NCBI RefSeq assembly: GCF_900497695.1
Contig: NZ_UIDD01000005.1
Coordinates: forward strand, 62,001 to 126,000
Direction of reading: 5' to 3'
Source: Pseudomonas wadenswilerensis
GTDB lineage: Bacteria; Pseudomonadota; Gammaproteobacteria; Pseudomonadales; Pseudomonadaceae
Length of the DNA: 64,000 bases
Within the stretch, counting starts at the first letter, position 1. Each line of letters begins with the position of its first letter. The translations under genes and the position numbers were made by a program. Positions 1-8,976 of the stretch are shown one piece after another. The notes below the pieces were generated by a model that was not told the origin of the DNA, did no database searches, and saw only the letters and a program-made list of their open reading frames with translations.

Positions 1-1216
1 TTTCGTACTTGGCGTTGTACGAACCCTTGGTCGGGCTGGCCAGGTTGACCTTGGTGTCTTCTTCCCACAGGTAGGAGTAAGCCAGGTCGATGGTCATGTC
101 TTCGGTAGGGCTGTAGCCAGCGCCCAGGCTGAACACCTTGCGGTCGCCAGTCGGAATGCGTGGCGAGCGGTCGTGGTTGTTGGTCGGCGACTGGTCGACG
201 GTGAAACCGGTGCGCAGTACCCACTCTTTGTTCAGCTTGTACGAAGCACCGATGGCATGTGCCCAGGTGTCGTGCCAGTTCTGGTCTTCGTTGATGGTGC
301 CGAATTGACCGGCAATCGGCGCAGGCACTTCGTTGGTTACGGTGATCGCTTCCAGACGGCTCCAGCGGGTCCAGGTGCTGCCCGCGTAGAGGGTCCACTG
401 GTCATCCAGTTCGTGGGTGACCGAGAAGTCTACCGACTCAGGGGTCTTGATCTTCAGTTCGGCGTCAAACTTGCTGCCGCTGAACGGGCCGATCAGGGCC
501 GAGTTGATCTTGGTGTTGCCTTCGAGCTTGTAGTCGACCATCGAGTGGTAGGTCAGGCCCAGGCGGGTCTTGTCGGTGGCTTGCACCATGACGCCGATGT
601 TGTAGCCGACCGCGGTATCGTCGCCCTTGATCTTCACTTCGCCGTCGTTGAAGCCCGGGCTGCGTGGGTTGAGGACGTTGGAGCTCAGTTCGCCCTTGAT
701 ACGGTTGAAGGTCGGGCCGAAACCGATCGAGACCTTGTCGTTGAAGGCATAGCTGACAGTAGGCTGGAAGGTAATGACTTCAACGTAGCTTTTCTTGCCC
801 CAGTAGCGGCTGGCAGCTTCGTCTTCGTATTCGGTCACCAGGCCGAAGGGTGCGTAGACACCAAAGCCGACGGTCCAGTGATCATCGATCGGCTTGACGT
901 AGTAGCCCATGGGCACGCCAACGAACGGCACCATGTCACCATCGGTGCTGCCGCCTGGGCGGCCGCCACCGGAAATGTCGGACTTGGCGATGACGGCGGC
1001 GCCGCCAACGGTGATCTGTTCGCGTTTCAGGCGCGACATGCCGGCAGGGTTGCCGAAAACGGTGCTGGCATCATCGGCAGAAGAAGAACGACCCGCGAAA
1101 CCTGTGCCCATGCCGCTGACGCTTTGTTCGTTGAGGGCAAAGCCGCTGGCGAACAGTTGAGTCGAAGCGAGAGTGACGGCGAGGCTAAGAGAGGTTTTGA
1201 GCATGACTTTTTTCAT
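1..1216 (-). CDS. fadL: FadL-family outer membrane long-chain fatty acid porin (C-terminus outside window)
   Basis: Reads leftward and runs off the window edge, so only about 405 N-terminal residues are present. The start ATG at 1216 follows AAGGAG eight bases upstream. A signal peptide (MKKVMLKTSLSLAVTL...FASG) leads into the conserved FadL N-terminus FALNEQSVSGMGTGFAG and the NPAGM motif (about residues 55-60), which forms the plug of these 14-stranded barrels. The later sequence alternates short amphipathic strands and ends repeatedly in aromatic residues, as a barrel should. FadL proteins pass long-chain fatty acids and other hydrophobic compounds across the outer membrane. It is probably monocistronic. 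The family is secure; the exact substrate is not visible. Confidence 0.93.
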   Translation of the reverse strand, partial: MKKVMLKTSLSLAVTLASTQLFASGFALNEQSVSGMGTGFAGRSSSADDASTVFGNPAGMSRLKREQITVGGAAVIAKSDISGGGRPGGSTDGDMVPFVGVPMGYYVKPIDDHWTVGFGVYAPFGLVTEYEDEAASRYWGKKSYVEVITFQPTVSYAFNDKVSIGFGPTFNRIKGELSSNVLNPRSPGFNDGEVKIKGDDTAVGYNIGVMVQATDKTRLGLTYHSMVDYKLEGNTKINSALIGPFSGSKFDAELKIKTPESVDFSVTHELDDQWTLYAGSTWTRWSRLEAITVTNEVPAPIAGQFGTINEDQNWHDTWAHAIGASYKLNKEWVLRTGFTVDQSPTNNHDRSPRIPTGDRKVFSLGAGYSPTEDMTIDLAYSYLWEEDTKVNLASPTKGSYNAKYE

Positions 1217-1362
1217 TATTAGAACTCCTTGGGATCTCCGGGGCGAAAACTACCAACATTTCGCCCGCAGCGCTATAGGCTGTATCGCAGGAGATAGAGC
1301 GGTTTTGTAGGACAATCCGACCAAAATGGCGGGAATTTTCCGATTATGGAAAGCAGTGACTC

Positions 1363-1845
1363 TCAGCAGGCCTGAAGAGTCACAGGAGCGATGCAGGTTT
1401 GCCAGGCGCAGGTGAAATCGCGCAGCCGGCCCTGAGGTTGGAAGGTTTGTCGCCAGATGCGTGCCAGGCCCAGTAAATCGTCGGCGGCGGGCAGTTCAGG
1501 GGCCTGTTCTTCGATCAGCATCCAGGCGATGGCGGTGGCGTAGCGCAGGTTTACCGTCAGTTCCAGGTGCGGGCCGCTGAGGAAGGCGTGCTGGCTGGCC
1601 AGGCCGCGGACCAGGCTGGCAAGGTCCGGGTCGCGGGCCAGGAACTGGTCCCAGAGGCTTTGGTGGCGCAGTTCGCCGATGCGGTACAGGCCGTGCCCGC
1701 GACGGTCGTGCAGAGCCGAACCGAGTGCTGACTGGCTGGCGGCGACGCCGAGCAGCAGGGCTTCGGCGCTGGCGCAATGACGACCCAGGTAGATCAGGGT
1801 CGGACGAATGACAAACTGGCTCAACTCGCTCGCGGCGATACCCAT
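1363..1845 (-). CDS. Conserved hypothetical protein, 160 aa
   Basis: I do not recognise the family. The start ATG at 1845 follows GAGGG, and the protein opens MGIAASELSQFVIRPTLIYL. It has no signal peptide, no long membrane segment and no obvious cofactor motif. The composition (Leu, Ala, Arg, Gln rich, with a few histidines and tryptophans) suggests a soluble helical protein. It lies between fadL and a 74-residue gene on the same strand. Codon use resembles its neighbours (strong GC in third positions), which supports it as a real gene. Confidence 0.7.
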   Translation of the reverse strand: MGIAASELSQFVIRPTLIYLGRHCASAEALLLGVAASQSALGSALHDRRGHGLYRIGELRHQSLWDQFLARDPDLASLVRGLASQHAFLSGPHLELTVNLRYATAIAWMLIEEQAPELPAADDLLGLARIWRQTFQPQGRLRDFTCAWQTCIAPVTLQAC

Positions 1846-2056
1846 GATGCCCTCGAACTTGAAATTGACCGGCGGACGCTGGAGCTTGGCAGCTAGTGAG
1901 TCGGTCAGGCCCGCCGGAAGCGGCCTTTGCCGCTTGAGTTGAAGTGTAGTGTCATATTCGCGCTGTAAAGGCCTGTTTTTAAAACATTTGCGGCTTTTAG
2001 TTATAAATCATATGCCGTGTGGCGATTAGTGATTCGCACTTAAGAATGGCCAAATT
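1846..2056. other. Gene-free stretch before the first REP pair
   Basis: There is no convincing reading frame. It holds one short inverted repeat (AAGCGG-CCTTTG-CCGCTT, 1918-1935) without a T-run on either strand, and an AT-richer section around 1970-2040. That section could carry the promoter of the leftward 160-aa gene, but I see no clear -35/-10 pair. Confidence 0.4.
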
Positions 2057-2140
2057 CCTGTGGGAGCTGGCTTGCCAGCGATGGCCGCAACACGTTAGCC
2101 GGGGCTGCCCTCATCGCTGGCAAGCCAGCTCCCACAGGGG
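2057..2140. repeat. REP pair (BIME), inverted arms
   Basis: Two inverted copies of the Pseudomonas REP unit: TGTGGGAGCTGGCTTGCCAG on the left and its complement CTGGCAAGCCAGCTCCCACA on the right, about 33 bases apart. Each unit can fold on itself through TGGCTTGCCA. It lies downstream of the 74-aa gene on the minus strand. Confidence 0.9.
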
Positions 2141-2163
2141 GATTCGACAGATTTACCAGGCAT

Positions 2164-2190
2164 AAAAAAACCCCGCCAGAGGGCGGGGCT
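2164..2190 (-). terminator. Intrinsic terminator of the 74-aa gene
   Basis: On the minus strand GCCCCGCC-CTCT-GGCGGGG is followed by seven T. It begins 25 bases after the stop of the leftward gene at 2215. Confidence 0.92.
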
Positions 2191-2214
2191 TGAGCGTTTG
2201 CAGCGCCGTGCGGA

Positions 2215-2439
2215 TCAGGCCACCAGGGCCTGACGGGTGCGCTCGATGACGGCCTGCAGCGGCTCGGCTTCGGAGTATTGCTCCGGGTACAGGCGCTCGC
2301 TGTGACGGGCAATGCCGTGCTCGTTGACCAGGGTGAAGCTGAAGCCGCCTTTGCGCGACGCCAGGATCAAGCAGTTCAGAGGGGCAAATGCCTGGGAAAG
2401 GGTGCGAATGGCAGCCTGAGTATGGTTGGAGTGATTCAT
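2215..2439 (-). CDS. Small conserved hypothetical protein, 74 aa
   Basis: No known family recognised. I place the start at the ATG at 2439 (MNHSNHTQAAIRTLSQAF), after CAGGAACACC; the frame extends further upstream, but that part has no ribosome site and reads as non-coding. The product is a small soluble protein with a short beta-rich centre (LNCLILASRKGGFSFTLVNE) and a helical end. A strong terminator follows directly, so it is probably expressed alone. Confidence 0.75.
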   Translation of the reverse strand: MNHSNHTQAAIRTLSQAFAPLNCLILASRKGGFSFTLVNEHGIARHSERLYPEQYSEAEPLQAVIERTRQALVA

Positions 2440-3408
2440 AGTTATTAGGTGTTCCTGCAATAGACACGGATTCGATCCGTGCACATATAAAACGTTCCAG
2501 TAACGCGGGCATTTAAGCCGGTGCGAAGAACCTGACTGGAACAGGGCAGCCAGTTTTGGGCGCATTTATCATGTGGCGCTGGGGCTGACTGGTAGGTACG
2601 TCAGAGGACAGGCAACAGCCAGGGTCGGGTTCAATGCCGCTGGGTGAAGATCCTGATCAATCTGCAGGTTGGTTCGGTCAGAGTAAGAAGTGATTTACCT
2701 GGGGAACCATCGAGTGGGCCGGTCCTGGTTTCAACAGGCCTGTCCGATGTGAGGGGGCAGGGCACTGTAAGGACTGCTTTGGCCAGAATTGACTTTCAGC
2801 TTGGTACTAACGGCGGCAAGACTACAGGACTTTCCGGGTCTTGGCAAGCTTTGGGGGTTTTCGTCTGGCGAGCCGATCAGTATGTCGCGTTCCCGGCGCT
2901 CTGTGAAGTGGTATTTCACCGGCTTTGTAGCGTCGTGAGGCAGGGAACGTGCCAGTTTCGTGCAGATAAACGCCTCGCTTCAGGGCGGTTGTACACATTT
3001 GGGGCAGCCCCTGTTACAGCCCTGCAACAACGCGGCACATGGCCGCTAATGACTTGGCCGTTGCCTTAAGTCAATGAAAAAAAACACTTATTTTAGCTGG
3101 TGAAAAAATCGACAGTTTGACTGAAAGCCCCATTCCATAGGGGTTTGCGGGGTGGTTTAGGGGGTTGTCCACCGAGTTATCCACAGCTTCTGTGGATTGT
3201 CCCGAGCGCTTGCTCTAGGACGGGCGTGCCAGCTTTTTGGCCGGTGTCCGACAATCCTTCGGCAGTCTTCTGTCAGGGACAAAATGCCCGCCCTGACGTC
3301 AAGAAAAAACGCTGAAATATTTTGAAAAAAAGTGCAAAAAAGCACCGGGCCATTGTCAGAGAAATGGAGTAGAGTGGCGCGCCTCTCGAGTTGCCTTCGC
3401 TGTTTTTT
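2440..3408. other. Gene-poor region of about 970 bases
   Basis: No frame here has a ribosome site or codon use like the neighbours; the longest (2644-3069, rightward) lacks both. The stretch is more AT-rich than the surroundings, especially 3065-3125 and 3295-3345. It contains a DnaA-box-like inverted pair at 3177-3199. A small RNA or unannotated leader is possible, but I cannot show one. Confidence 0.5.
3177..3199. promoter_or_regulatory. Inverted pair of DnaA-box-like 9-mers
   Basis: TTATCCACA (consensus DnaA box) at 3177-3185, a 5-base spacer GCTTC, then TGTGGATTG, the complement of a one-mismatch box (CAATCCACA). The 9-5-9 layout is the same as at 38599-38621. It lies about 210 bases upstream of the Sel1-like gene. 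DnaA binding is inferred from sequence only. Confidence 0.55.
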
Positions 3409-3837
3409 ATGAAGTTTCGCTCCAAAATCCCCGTTGACCCAGCTGCCCAACCGCCTCTGCCCGAGCCCAAGCGCTTCTCCTTGAAGGTTGCCTTGTGGTT
3501 GCTCGACAGTCCGCGCCTGGGTGACAACCCCAACGTCAAGCACTTTGCCGGGCGCTTGCTCAAGCAGCCGGCGCGCCAGGGCGTGGTGGTGGCCCAGAGC
3601 CGCTTGGGGCAGATGCTCTGCCGCGATTGCGGCAATGCGCGCGACCGTCGTATCGGCCATGAACTATTGCGCCAAGCGGCGCGGGCCGGTGATCGCCGGG
3701 CCCAGCTTGAATACGGCCGGCTGTGCGCCCTGGGGCAACTGAACGAACCCGCTCAGGGCCGCTTCTGGTTGGAGCAGGCGGCAGCCCAAGGCTCGCAGGA
3801 AGCCCTGCGCCTGCTCAGGCAATTGCCTGAAGCCTGA
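3409..3837 (+). CDS. Sel1-repeat (TPR-like) protein, 142 aa
   Basis: The C-terminal half carries degenerate Sel1-like repeats: GHELLRQAARAGDRRAQLEYGRL and FWLEQAAAQGSQEALRLL (about residues 85-138), with the spaced A/G/L/Y pattern of these helix pairs. The N-terminus is basic and proline-rich (MKFRSKIPVDPAAQPP) without a signal peptide. I prefer the ATG at 3409 to a TTG six codons earlier; the upstream ribosome site is weak either way. Sel1 repeats normally mediate protein-protein contacts; the partner is unknown. rmuC follows after 69 bases. Confidence 0.8.
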   Translation: MKFRSKIPVDPAAQPPLPEPKRFSLKVALWLLDSPRLGDNPNVKHFAGRLLKQPARQGVVVAQSRLGQMLCRDCGNARDRRIGHELLRQAARAGDRRAQLEYGRLCALGQLNEPAQGRFWLEQAAAQGSQEALRLLRQLPEA

Positions 3838-3906
3838 ATACGGCGCACAGGCCCAAGGCTGATAAGCTGAGCCGTTGATTGTTGGCCGAGGGAGTTCGGG
3901 GTGGCT

Positions 3907-5409
3907 ATGGCAGTGGATCTGACCAGCATTCTGCTGGGTATCGTGGTGGCGGCTGTGCCGTGTCTGGCGCTGGTGCTGCAGGTGCAGCGGCGCCTGAGTA
4001 CGCGCCAGGCGCAAGCGGCTTTGCTCGAAGAGCGCCTGAGCAGCGTGCAATTGGCCCAGGAAGGCCTGCTCGCCCAGCTGGATGCCAGCCGTGACGAAAT
4101 CAGCGACTTGAGCCAGGCCAACGCCGCCAAGCAGGCCACTTTGGCCGCTCAGGCCCGTGAGCTTGAGCTGTTGCAGATCGACCGTGATAACGCTCGGGAT
4201 GCCGCCCACGCCTGGCAGCTGGAGCGTTCGGCCCGTGAAGCCGAATTGCGCCGTCTGGACGCCCAGAGCGCAGCCCTGAGCGCCGAGCTGCGCGAACAAC
4301 AGGAAAGCCATCAGCAACGCCTCGACGACCTGCAGGGCTCGCGTGACGAGCTGCGGGCGCAATTCGCCGAAATGGCCACCAAGATATTCGATGAGCGCGA
4401 GCAGCGCTTTGCCCAGACCAGCCACCAACATCTGGGGCAATTGCTCGATCCGCTCAAGGAGCGCATCCAGGCCTTCGAAAAACGCGTCGAAGACAGCTAC
4501 CAGCAGGAAGCCCGCGAGCGCTTCTCGCTGGCCAAGGAGTTGGAACGCCTGCAGCAGCTCAACCTGCGCCTGAGCGATGAAGCCACCAACCTGACCCAGG
4601 CGCTCAAGGGTCAGAAGACCCAGGGCAACTGGGGCGAACTGATTCTGGAGCGGGTGCTGGAACACGCGGGGCTGGAGAAGGGCCGCGAGTACCAGACCCA
4701 GGTCAGCCTCAAGAGTGCCGATGGCGAGCGCTTCCAGCCCGACGTGCTGATCATGCTGCCGGGCGACAAGCAGGTGGTGGTCGACTCCAAGGTCAGCCTG
4801 ACCGCCTATCAGCAGTACGTTGCCGCCGACGACAGCGAGATCGCCCAGGCCGCGCTCAAGCAGCACGTGCTGTCGCTGCGCAACCACGTCAAAGGCCTGT
4901 CCGGCAAGGACTACAACCGCCTCGAAGGCCTGCACAGCCTGGATTTCGTCCTGCTCTTCGTGCCCATCGAGGCGGCGTTTTCGGCGGCCTTGCAGGCCGA
5001 ACCGAACCTGTTCCAGGAAGCCTTCGACCGCCAGATCGTGATCGTCAGCCCAACGACCTTGCTGGCCACCTTGCGGGTCATCGACAGCTTGTGGAAGCAG
5101 GAGCGCCAGAGCCAGAACGCCCGGGAAATCGCCGAGCGCGCCGGCTGGCTGTACGACAAGTTCGTGCTGTTCATCCAGGACCTGGACGAGCTGGGCAACC
5201 GCTTGCAACAGGTCGACAAAGCCTACAGCGCGGCGCGCAACAAACTCTGCGAAGGCCGTGGCAACCTGATCAGCCGCAGCGAACAGCTCAAGCTGCTCGG
5301 CGCCCGGGCCAGCAAGAGCCTGCCTGCCGACTTGCTCGAGCGGGCCATGAGCGAAGGCGACCCGCTGGCCGCCAGTGCCCTTACTGGACCAGGCTCAGAT
5401 GCCGATTGA
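3907..5409 (+). CDS. rmuC: DNA recombination protein RmuC
   Basis: 500 residues, the usual RmuC length. An N-terminal hydrophobic segment (about residues 5-25) is followed by a long coiled coil rich in Gln, Glu, Arg and Leu (about 30-200), then the RmuC domain with KTQGNWGELILERVLEHAGL and VVVDSKVSL, resembling the restriction-endonuclease-like core. RmuC is linked to suppression of inverted-repeat recombination; its biochemistry is not settled. I chose the ATG at 3907, after GGGAG, over a GTG at 3901. The 3' end overlaps the leftward sensor gene by 29 bases. Confidence 0.95.
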   Translation: MAVDLTSILLGIVVAAVPCLALVLQVQRRLSTRQAQAALLEERLSSVQLAQEGLLAQLDASRDEISDLSQANAAKQATLAAQARELELLQIDRDNARDAAHAWQLERSAREAELRRLDAQSAALSAELREQQESHQQRLDDLQGSRDELRAQFAEMATKIFDEREQRFAQTSHQHLGQLLDPLKERIQAFEKRVEDSYQQEARERFSLAKELERLQQLNLRLSDEATNLTQALKGQKTQGNWGELILERVLEHAGLEKGREYQTQVSLKSADGERFQPDVLIMLPGDKQVVVDSKVSLTAYQQYVAADDSEIAQAALKQHVLSLRNHVKGLSGKDYNRLEGLHSLDFVLLFVPIEAAFSAALQAEPNLFQEAFDRQIVIVSPTTLLATLRVIDSLWKQERQSQNAREIAERAGWLYDKFVLFIQDLDELGNRLQQVDKAYSAARNKLCEGRGNLISRSEQLKLLGARASKSLPADLLERAMSEGDPLAASALTGPGSDAD

Positions 5410-8400
5410 GCAGGGCGCGCAGGGCCGCCGGCTTGACCGGCTTGGCCAGGTAGTCGAGGCCGGCGGCATGTACCTGGGCAACCATCTCGCTGCGCCCGTC
5501 GGCGCTGATTACCACGCCGGGTACCGGCTCGCCGAGGCGGGTGCGTAGCCAGGCCATCAGCTCGGTGCCGACCTCGCCATCGTCCAGGTGATAGTCGACC
5601 AGCGCCAGGTGCGGGCGCAGGCCGTTTTCCAGCAAGGCATCGCATTCTGCGCGGTTGCGCGCGGTCGACACCTGGCAGCCCCAGCGGCTGAGCAGGCTGT
5701 TCATGCCGATGAGAATGCTGTCTTCATTGTCGACACATAGCACCTGCATGCCCGCTAATGGCTGCCCGGCCTGTTCGGCGGGGCTGACCACCGGTACCGC
5801 CGGCGCCGTGGCCAGCGGCACGCTGACGCGGAACACGCTGCCCTTGCCCGGCCAGGATTTCACTTCAAGCGGATGCCCGAGCACCTTGCACAGGCCATCG
5901 GCAATCGCCAGGCCCAGGCCCAGGCCTTTTTCGGCGCGGGTCTGGTGGCTGTCCAGGCGTTTGAATTCCTCGAAAATCACCTGCAGCTTGTCATCGGCGA
6001 TGCCGCTGCCACGGTCCCAGACCTCCAGCCACAAGCGGTCATGCTGGCGGCGCACACCCAGCAGGATCGGGCTCTTGCCATAGCGGAAGGCGTTAGTGAG
6101 GAAGTTCTGCAAAATGCGCCGCAGCAGCTTCATGTCGCTCTGCACCCGCAGGCGGCTGCCGCGCAGGCGGAAATCCAGGCCTTGCTGCTGGGCCAGCACC
6201 TTGAATTCGGCGCCGAGGGTGTCGAACAGCTCGTTGAGGGCGAAAGGCTTGACGTCCGGGGTGATCTTGCCGTTTTCCAGGCGCGAAATGTCCAGCAGGT
6301 CGCTGATCAGTTCTTCGGCCGAGCGCAGCGAGCTGTCCATGTGCTGGACCAGTTGCTGGGCGTCGGCCGACAGGCCGTCACCTTGATGCGACAGCGCCGC
6401 CGAGAACAACCGCGCGGCGTTCAGCGGTTGCATCAGGTCGTGGCTGACGGCGGCAAGGAAGCGGGTCTTGGACTGGTTGGCCGCTTCGGCATGGCTCTTG
6501 GCTTCGGTCAGCGCCTGGTTCAGTTGCGAGAGTTCATGGGTACGTTCGGCGACCCGTTGCTCCAGGCTTTCGTTGGCACCCTTGAGAGCCTGTTCGGCTT
6601 CGCGGAACGGAGTAATGTCGGTAAAGCTCATGACAAAGCCGCCGCCGGGCATCGGGTTGCCGATCAACTCGATTACCCGGCCATTGGGAAACAAGCGCTC
6701 GGAGGTGTGTGCACGGCCCTGGCGCATCCAGTGCAGGCGCCTTGCCACGTGCACCTGGGCCTCGCCCGGGCCACACAGGCCGCGTTCGGCGTTGTAGCGG
6801 ATGATGTCGGCAATCGGCCGGCCGACGCTGATCAGCCCGTCGGGGTAGTTGAACAGCTCCAGGTAGCGGCGGTTCCAGGCCACCAGGCGCAGCGACTGGT
6901 CGACTACGCTGATGCCCTGGCTGATGTTCTCGATCGCCCCTTGCAGCAAGGCGCGGTTGAACTGCAGTACCTCCGAGGCTTCGTCGGCGATGCGCACCAC
7001 GTCTTCCAGCTGCATGTCGCGGCCTTCGATGGCGGCCTTGACCACGGCGCGAGTGGAGGAGGTACCGAGCACGCCGGCGAGCAGGCGCTCGGTGTGCTCG
7101 ATCCAGTCACCGTCGGCGTTCTGGTTGGGGTTGAAGCCCTTGCCCTGGCGGTAGGCGAAACGGATGAAGCTTTGTCGTGCGCGCTCTTCGCCGACAAAAC
7201 GTGCGGCCAGGTGCAGCAGGTCGTCGATCTGCACCGCCAGCAGCGAACGGCTGCTCGGCCGTGCGCTGGTCTGCTGGCCGATAAAGCGCCCGGCCTGCCA
7301 GTGCTCTGACACCCGGGTGCGGGAAAGGATCGACACCCAGGCGAACAGGGTGAAGTTGCCCGCCAGCGACAGCACCACGCCCTGGGTCAGCGGGGTGATC
7401 GGCAGGTTCAGCGGGTTGCCGTGCAGCCAGGCCAGGCCCGGGAACAGCTCCAGCGACCAGCCCAGGCTATGGGCGGCAATCGGCAGCACCAGGGTGTAGA
7501 ACCACAGGAACACCCCGGCGGCCAGGCCGGCGAACACACCGCGGCGGTTGGCCTGCTTCCAGTACAGGGCGCCAAGCATGGCCGGGGTCAGTTGGGTCAC
7601 GGCGGCAAAGGCCACCTGGCCGATGGTCGCCAGGCTCGCGGTGGAGCCAAGCAGGCGGTAACTGACATAGGCCAGCAGGAGGATGACGACAATAGTCACC
7701 CGGCGCACCGAGAGCATCCAGTGGCGGAAGGCTTCGAACGGCCGCTCGGCGTTGTTGCGCCGTAGCAGCCAGGGCAGCAGCATGTCGTTGGAGACCATGG
7801 TCGACAGCGCCACGGCCTCGACGATGACCATGCCGGTGGCCGCCGAGGCGCCGCCGATAAAGGCCAGCAGCGCCAGCGCCGGATGGGCCTCGGCCAGCGG
7901 CAGGCTGATGACGAAGGAGTCGGGCAGCACCGAGTCAGGCAGCAGCATCTGCCCGGCCAGGGCGATCGGCACCACGAACAGCGCGGCGAGGATCAGGTAC
8001 ATCGGGAACACCCAGCGCGCCAGGCGCAGGTCCTGGGGTTCGATGTTCTCTACCACGGTGACGTGGAACTGTCGCGGCAGGCAGATGATCGCCATCATCG
8101 CCACGCCGGTCTGCACGATCATCGACGGCCAGTTGATGGTCTCGCTCCAGAAACCTTCCAGGCGCGGTGCCAGTTGCGCCTTGCTGAACAGGTCGTCGAA
8201 GCCATCGAACAGGCCGAAGGTGACAAAGGCGCCGACGGCAAGGAATGCCAGCAGCTTGACCAGGGATTCGAAGGCAATGGCCAGGACCATGCCGCGGTGG
8301 TGTTCGGTGACGTCCAGGCTGCGGGTACCGAAGACGATCGAGAACAGCGCCAGCACCAGCGACACCACCAGCGCGGTGTCCTGCACGCGGCTGCCGGTGG

Positions 8401-8857
8401 CGTCGGCGCCGGCACCAATCAGCAGGTTGACGCCGAGCACGATGCCCTTGAGCTGCAGGGCGATATACGGCAGCACGCCGATCAGGCAGATCAGCGCCAC
8501 CACCACCGCCAGGCTCTGCGACTTGCCATAGCGGGCGGCGATGAAGTCGGCGATCGAGGTGATGTTTTCCTGTTTGCTGATCAGCACCATCTTCTGCAGC
8601 ACCCAGGGGGCGAACAGCAGCAACAGCACGGGGCCGAGATAGATCGGCAGGAACGCCCAGAGTTGTTCGGCGGCCTGGCCGACGGCACCGAAGAAGGTCC
8701 AGCTGGTGCAGTACACCGCCAGCGACAGGCTGTACACCCAGGCACGCAGGCGCGGCGGCAACGGTGTGCTGCGGCGGTCGCCGTAGAAGGCGATGGCGAA
8801 CATGATGGCCATATAGGCCAGGGCGACCACGGCGATCAGCCCACTGGACAGCGACAT
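5381..8857 (-). CDS. crbS: Sodium:solute symporter-histidine kinase-receiver hybrid (CrbS/MxtR type)
   Basis: 1158 residues. Order: a sodium:solute symporter-like membrane domain with many helices (about 1-480), a linker, a PAS domain (around VVDQSLRLVAWN, about 640-740), a histidine kinase with H-box FLAAVSHDLMQPLN (phospho-His about 806), the ATPase region (SGIADDKL, GLGLGLAIA), and a receiver domain with phospho-Asp about 1088 (LALVDYHLDDGE) and K of LAKPVKP. The start ATG at 8857 follows GGAG. The length and layout match Pseudomonas MxtR/CrbS, which with CrbR controls acetate use (acs). The paralogue CbrA lacks this receiver. The crbR gene is not in the window. Confidence 0.88.
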   Translation of the reverse strand: MSLSSGLIAVVALAYMAIMFAIAFYGDRRSTPLPPRLRAWVYSLSLAVYCTSWTFFGAVGQAAEQLWAFLPIYLGPVLLLLFAPWVLQKMVLISKQENITSIADFIAARYGKSQSLAVVVALICLIGVLPYIALQLKGIVLGVNLLIGAGADATGSRVQDTALVVSLVLALFSIVFGTRSLDVTEHHRGMVLAIAFESLVKLLAFLAVGAFVTFGLFDGFDDLFSKAQLAPRLEGFWSETINWPSMIVQTGVAMMAIICLPRQFHVTVVENIEPQDLRLARWVFPMYLILAALFVVPIALAGQMLLPDSVLPDSFVISLPLAEAHPALALLAFIGGASAATGMVIVEAVALSTMVSNDMLLPWLLRRNNAERPFEAFRHWMLSVRRVTIVVILLLAYVSYRLLGSTASLATIGQVAFAAVTQLTPAMLGALYWKQANRRGVFAGLAAGVFLWFYTLVLPIAAHSLGWSLELFPGLAWLHGNPLNLPITPLTQGVVLSLAGNFTLFAWVSILSRTRVSEHWQAGRFIGQQTSARPSSRSLLAVQIDDLLHLAARFVGEERARQSFIRFAYRQGKGFNPNQNADGDWIEHTERLLAGVLGTSSTRAVVKAAIEGRDMQLEDVVRIADEASEVLQFNRALLQGAIENISQGISVVDQSLRLVAWNRRYLELFNYPDGLISVGRPIADIIRYNAERGLCGPGEAQVHVARRLHWMRQGRAHTSERLFPNGRVIELIGNPMPGGGFVMSFTDITPFREAEQALKGANESLEQRVAERTHELSQLNQALTEAKSHAEAANQSKTRFLAAVSHDLMQPLNAARLFSAALSHQGDGLSADAQQLVQHMDSSLRSAEELISDLLDISRLENGKITPDVKPFALNELFDTLGAEFKVLAQQQGLDFRLRGSRLRVQSDMKLLRRILQNFLTNAFRYGKSPILLGVRRQHDRLWLEVWDRGSGIADDKLQVIFEEFKRLDSHQTRAEKGLGLGLAIADGLCKVLGHPLEVKSWPGKGSVFRVSVPLATAPAVPVVSPAEQAGQPLAGMQVLCVDNEDSILIGMNSLLSRWGCQVSTARNRAECDALLENGLRPHLALVDYHLDDGEVGTELMAWLRTRLGEPVPGVVISADGRSEMVAQVHAAGLDYLAKPVKPAALRALLNRHLSLVQ

Positions 8858-8976
8858 GACAACTCCGAAGCAAAAGGGTGATTCAGCCTGACAGCGAACC
8901 TCGATCAATCAGTCTGGCACGCCGCCGAGGCTTCGTCAGCGCCGACGATGGTCGCAGTGGCAGAGCGTCGCAGGCC

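Noticed and set aside
173..1222. Long rightward frame (349 codons) across the fadL region
   Set aside because: It lies opposite the fadL coding strand, has no ribosome site and its translation matches no family; it is a GC-rich shadow.
2731..2919. Leftward 62-codon frame in the gene-poor region
   Set aside because: It begins at an ATG but has no ribosome site or recognisable features, and overlaps the other doubtful frame.
2644..3069. Rightward frame of 141 codons in the gene-poor region
   Set aside because: No ribosome site, poor codon use and no recognisable domain; kept only as part of an uncharacterised region.
3664..5208. Leftward 514-codon frame opposite rmuC
   Set aside because: Shadow of rmuC; the sense strand has a full conserved domain.
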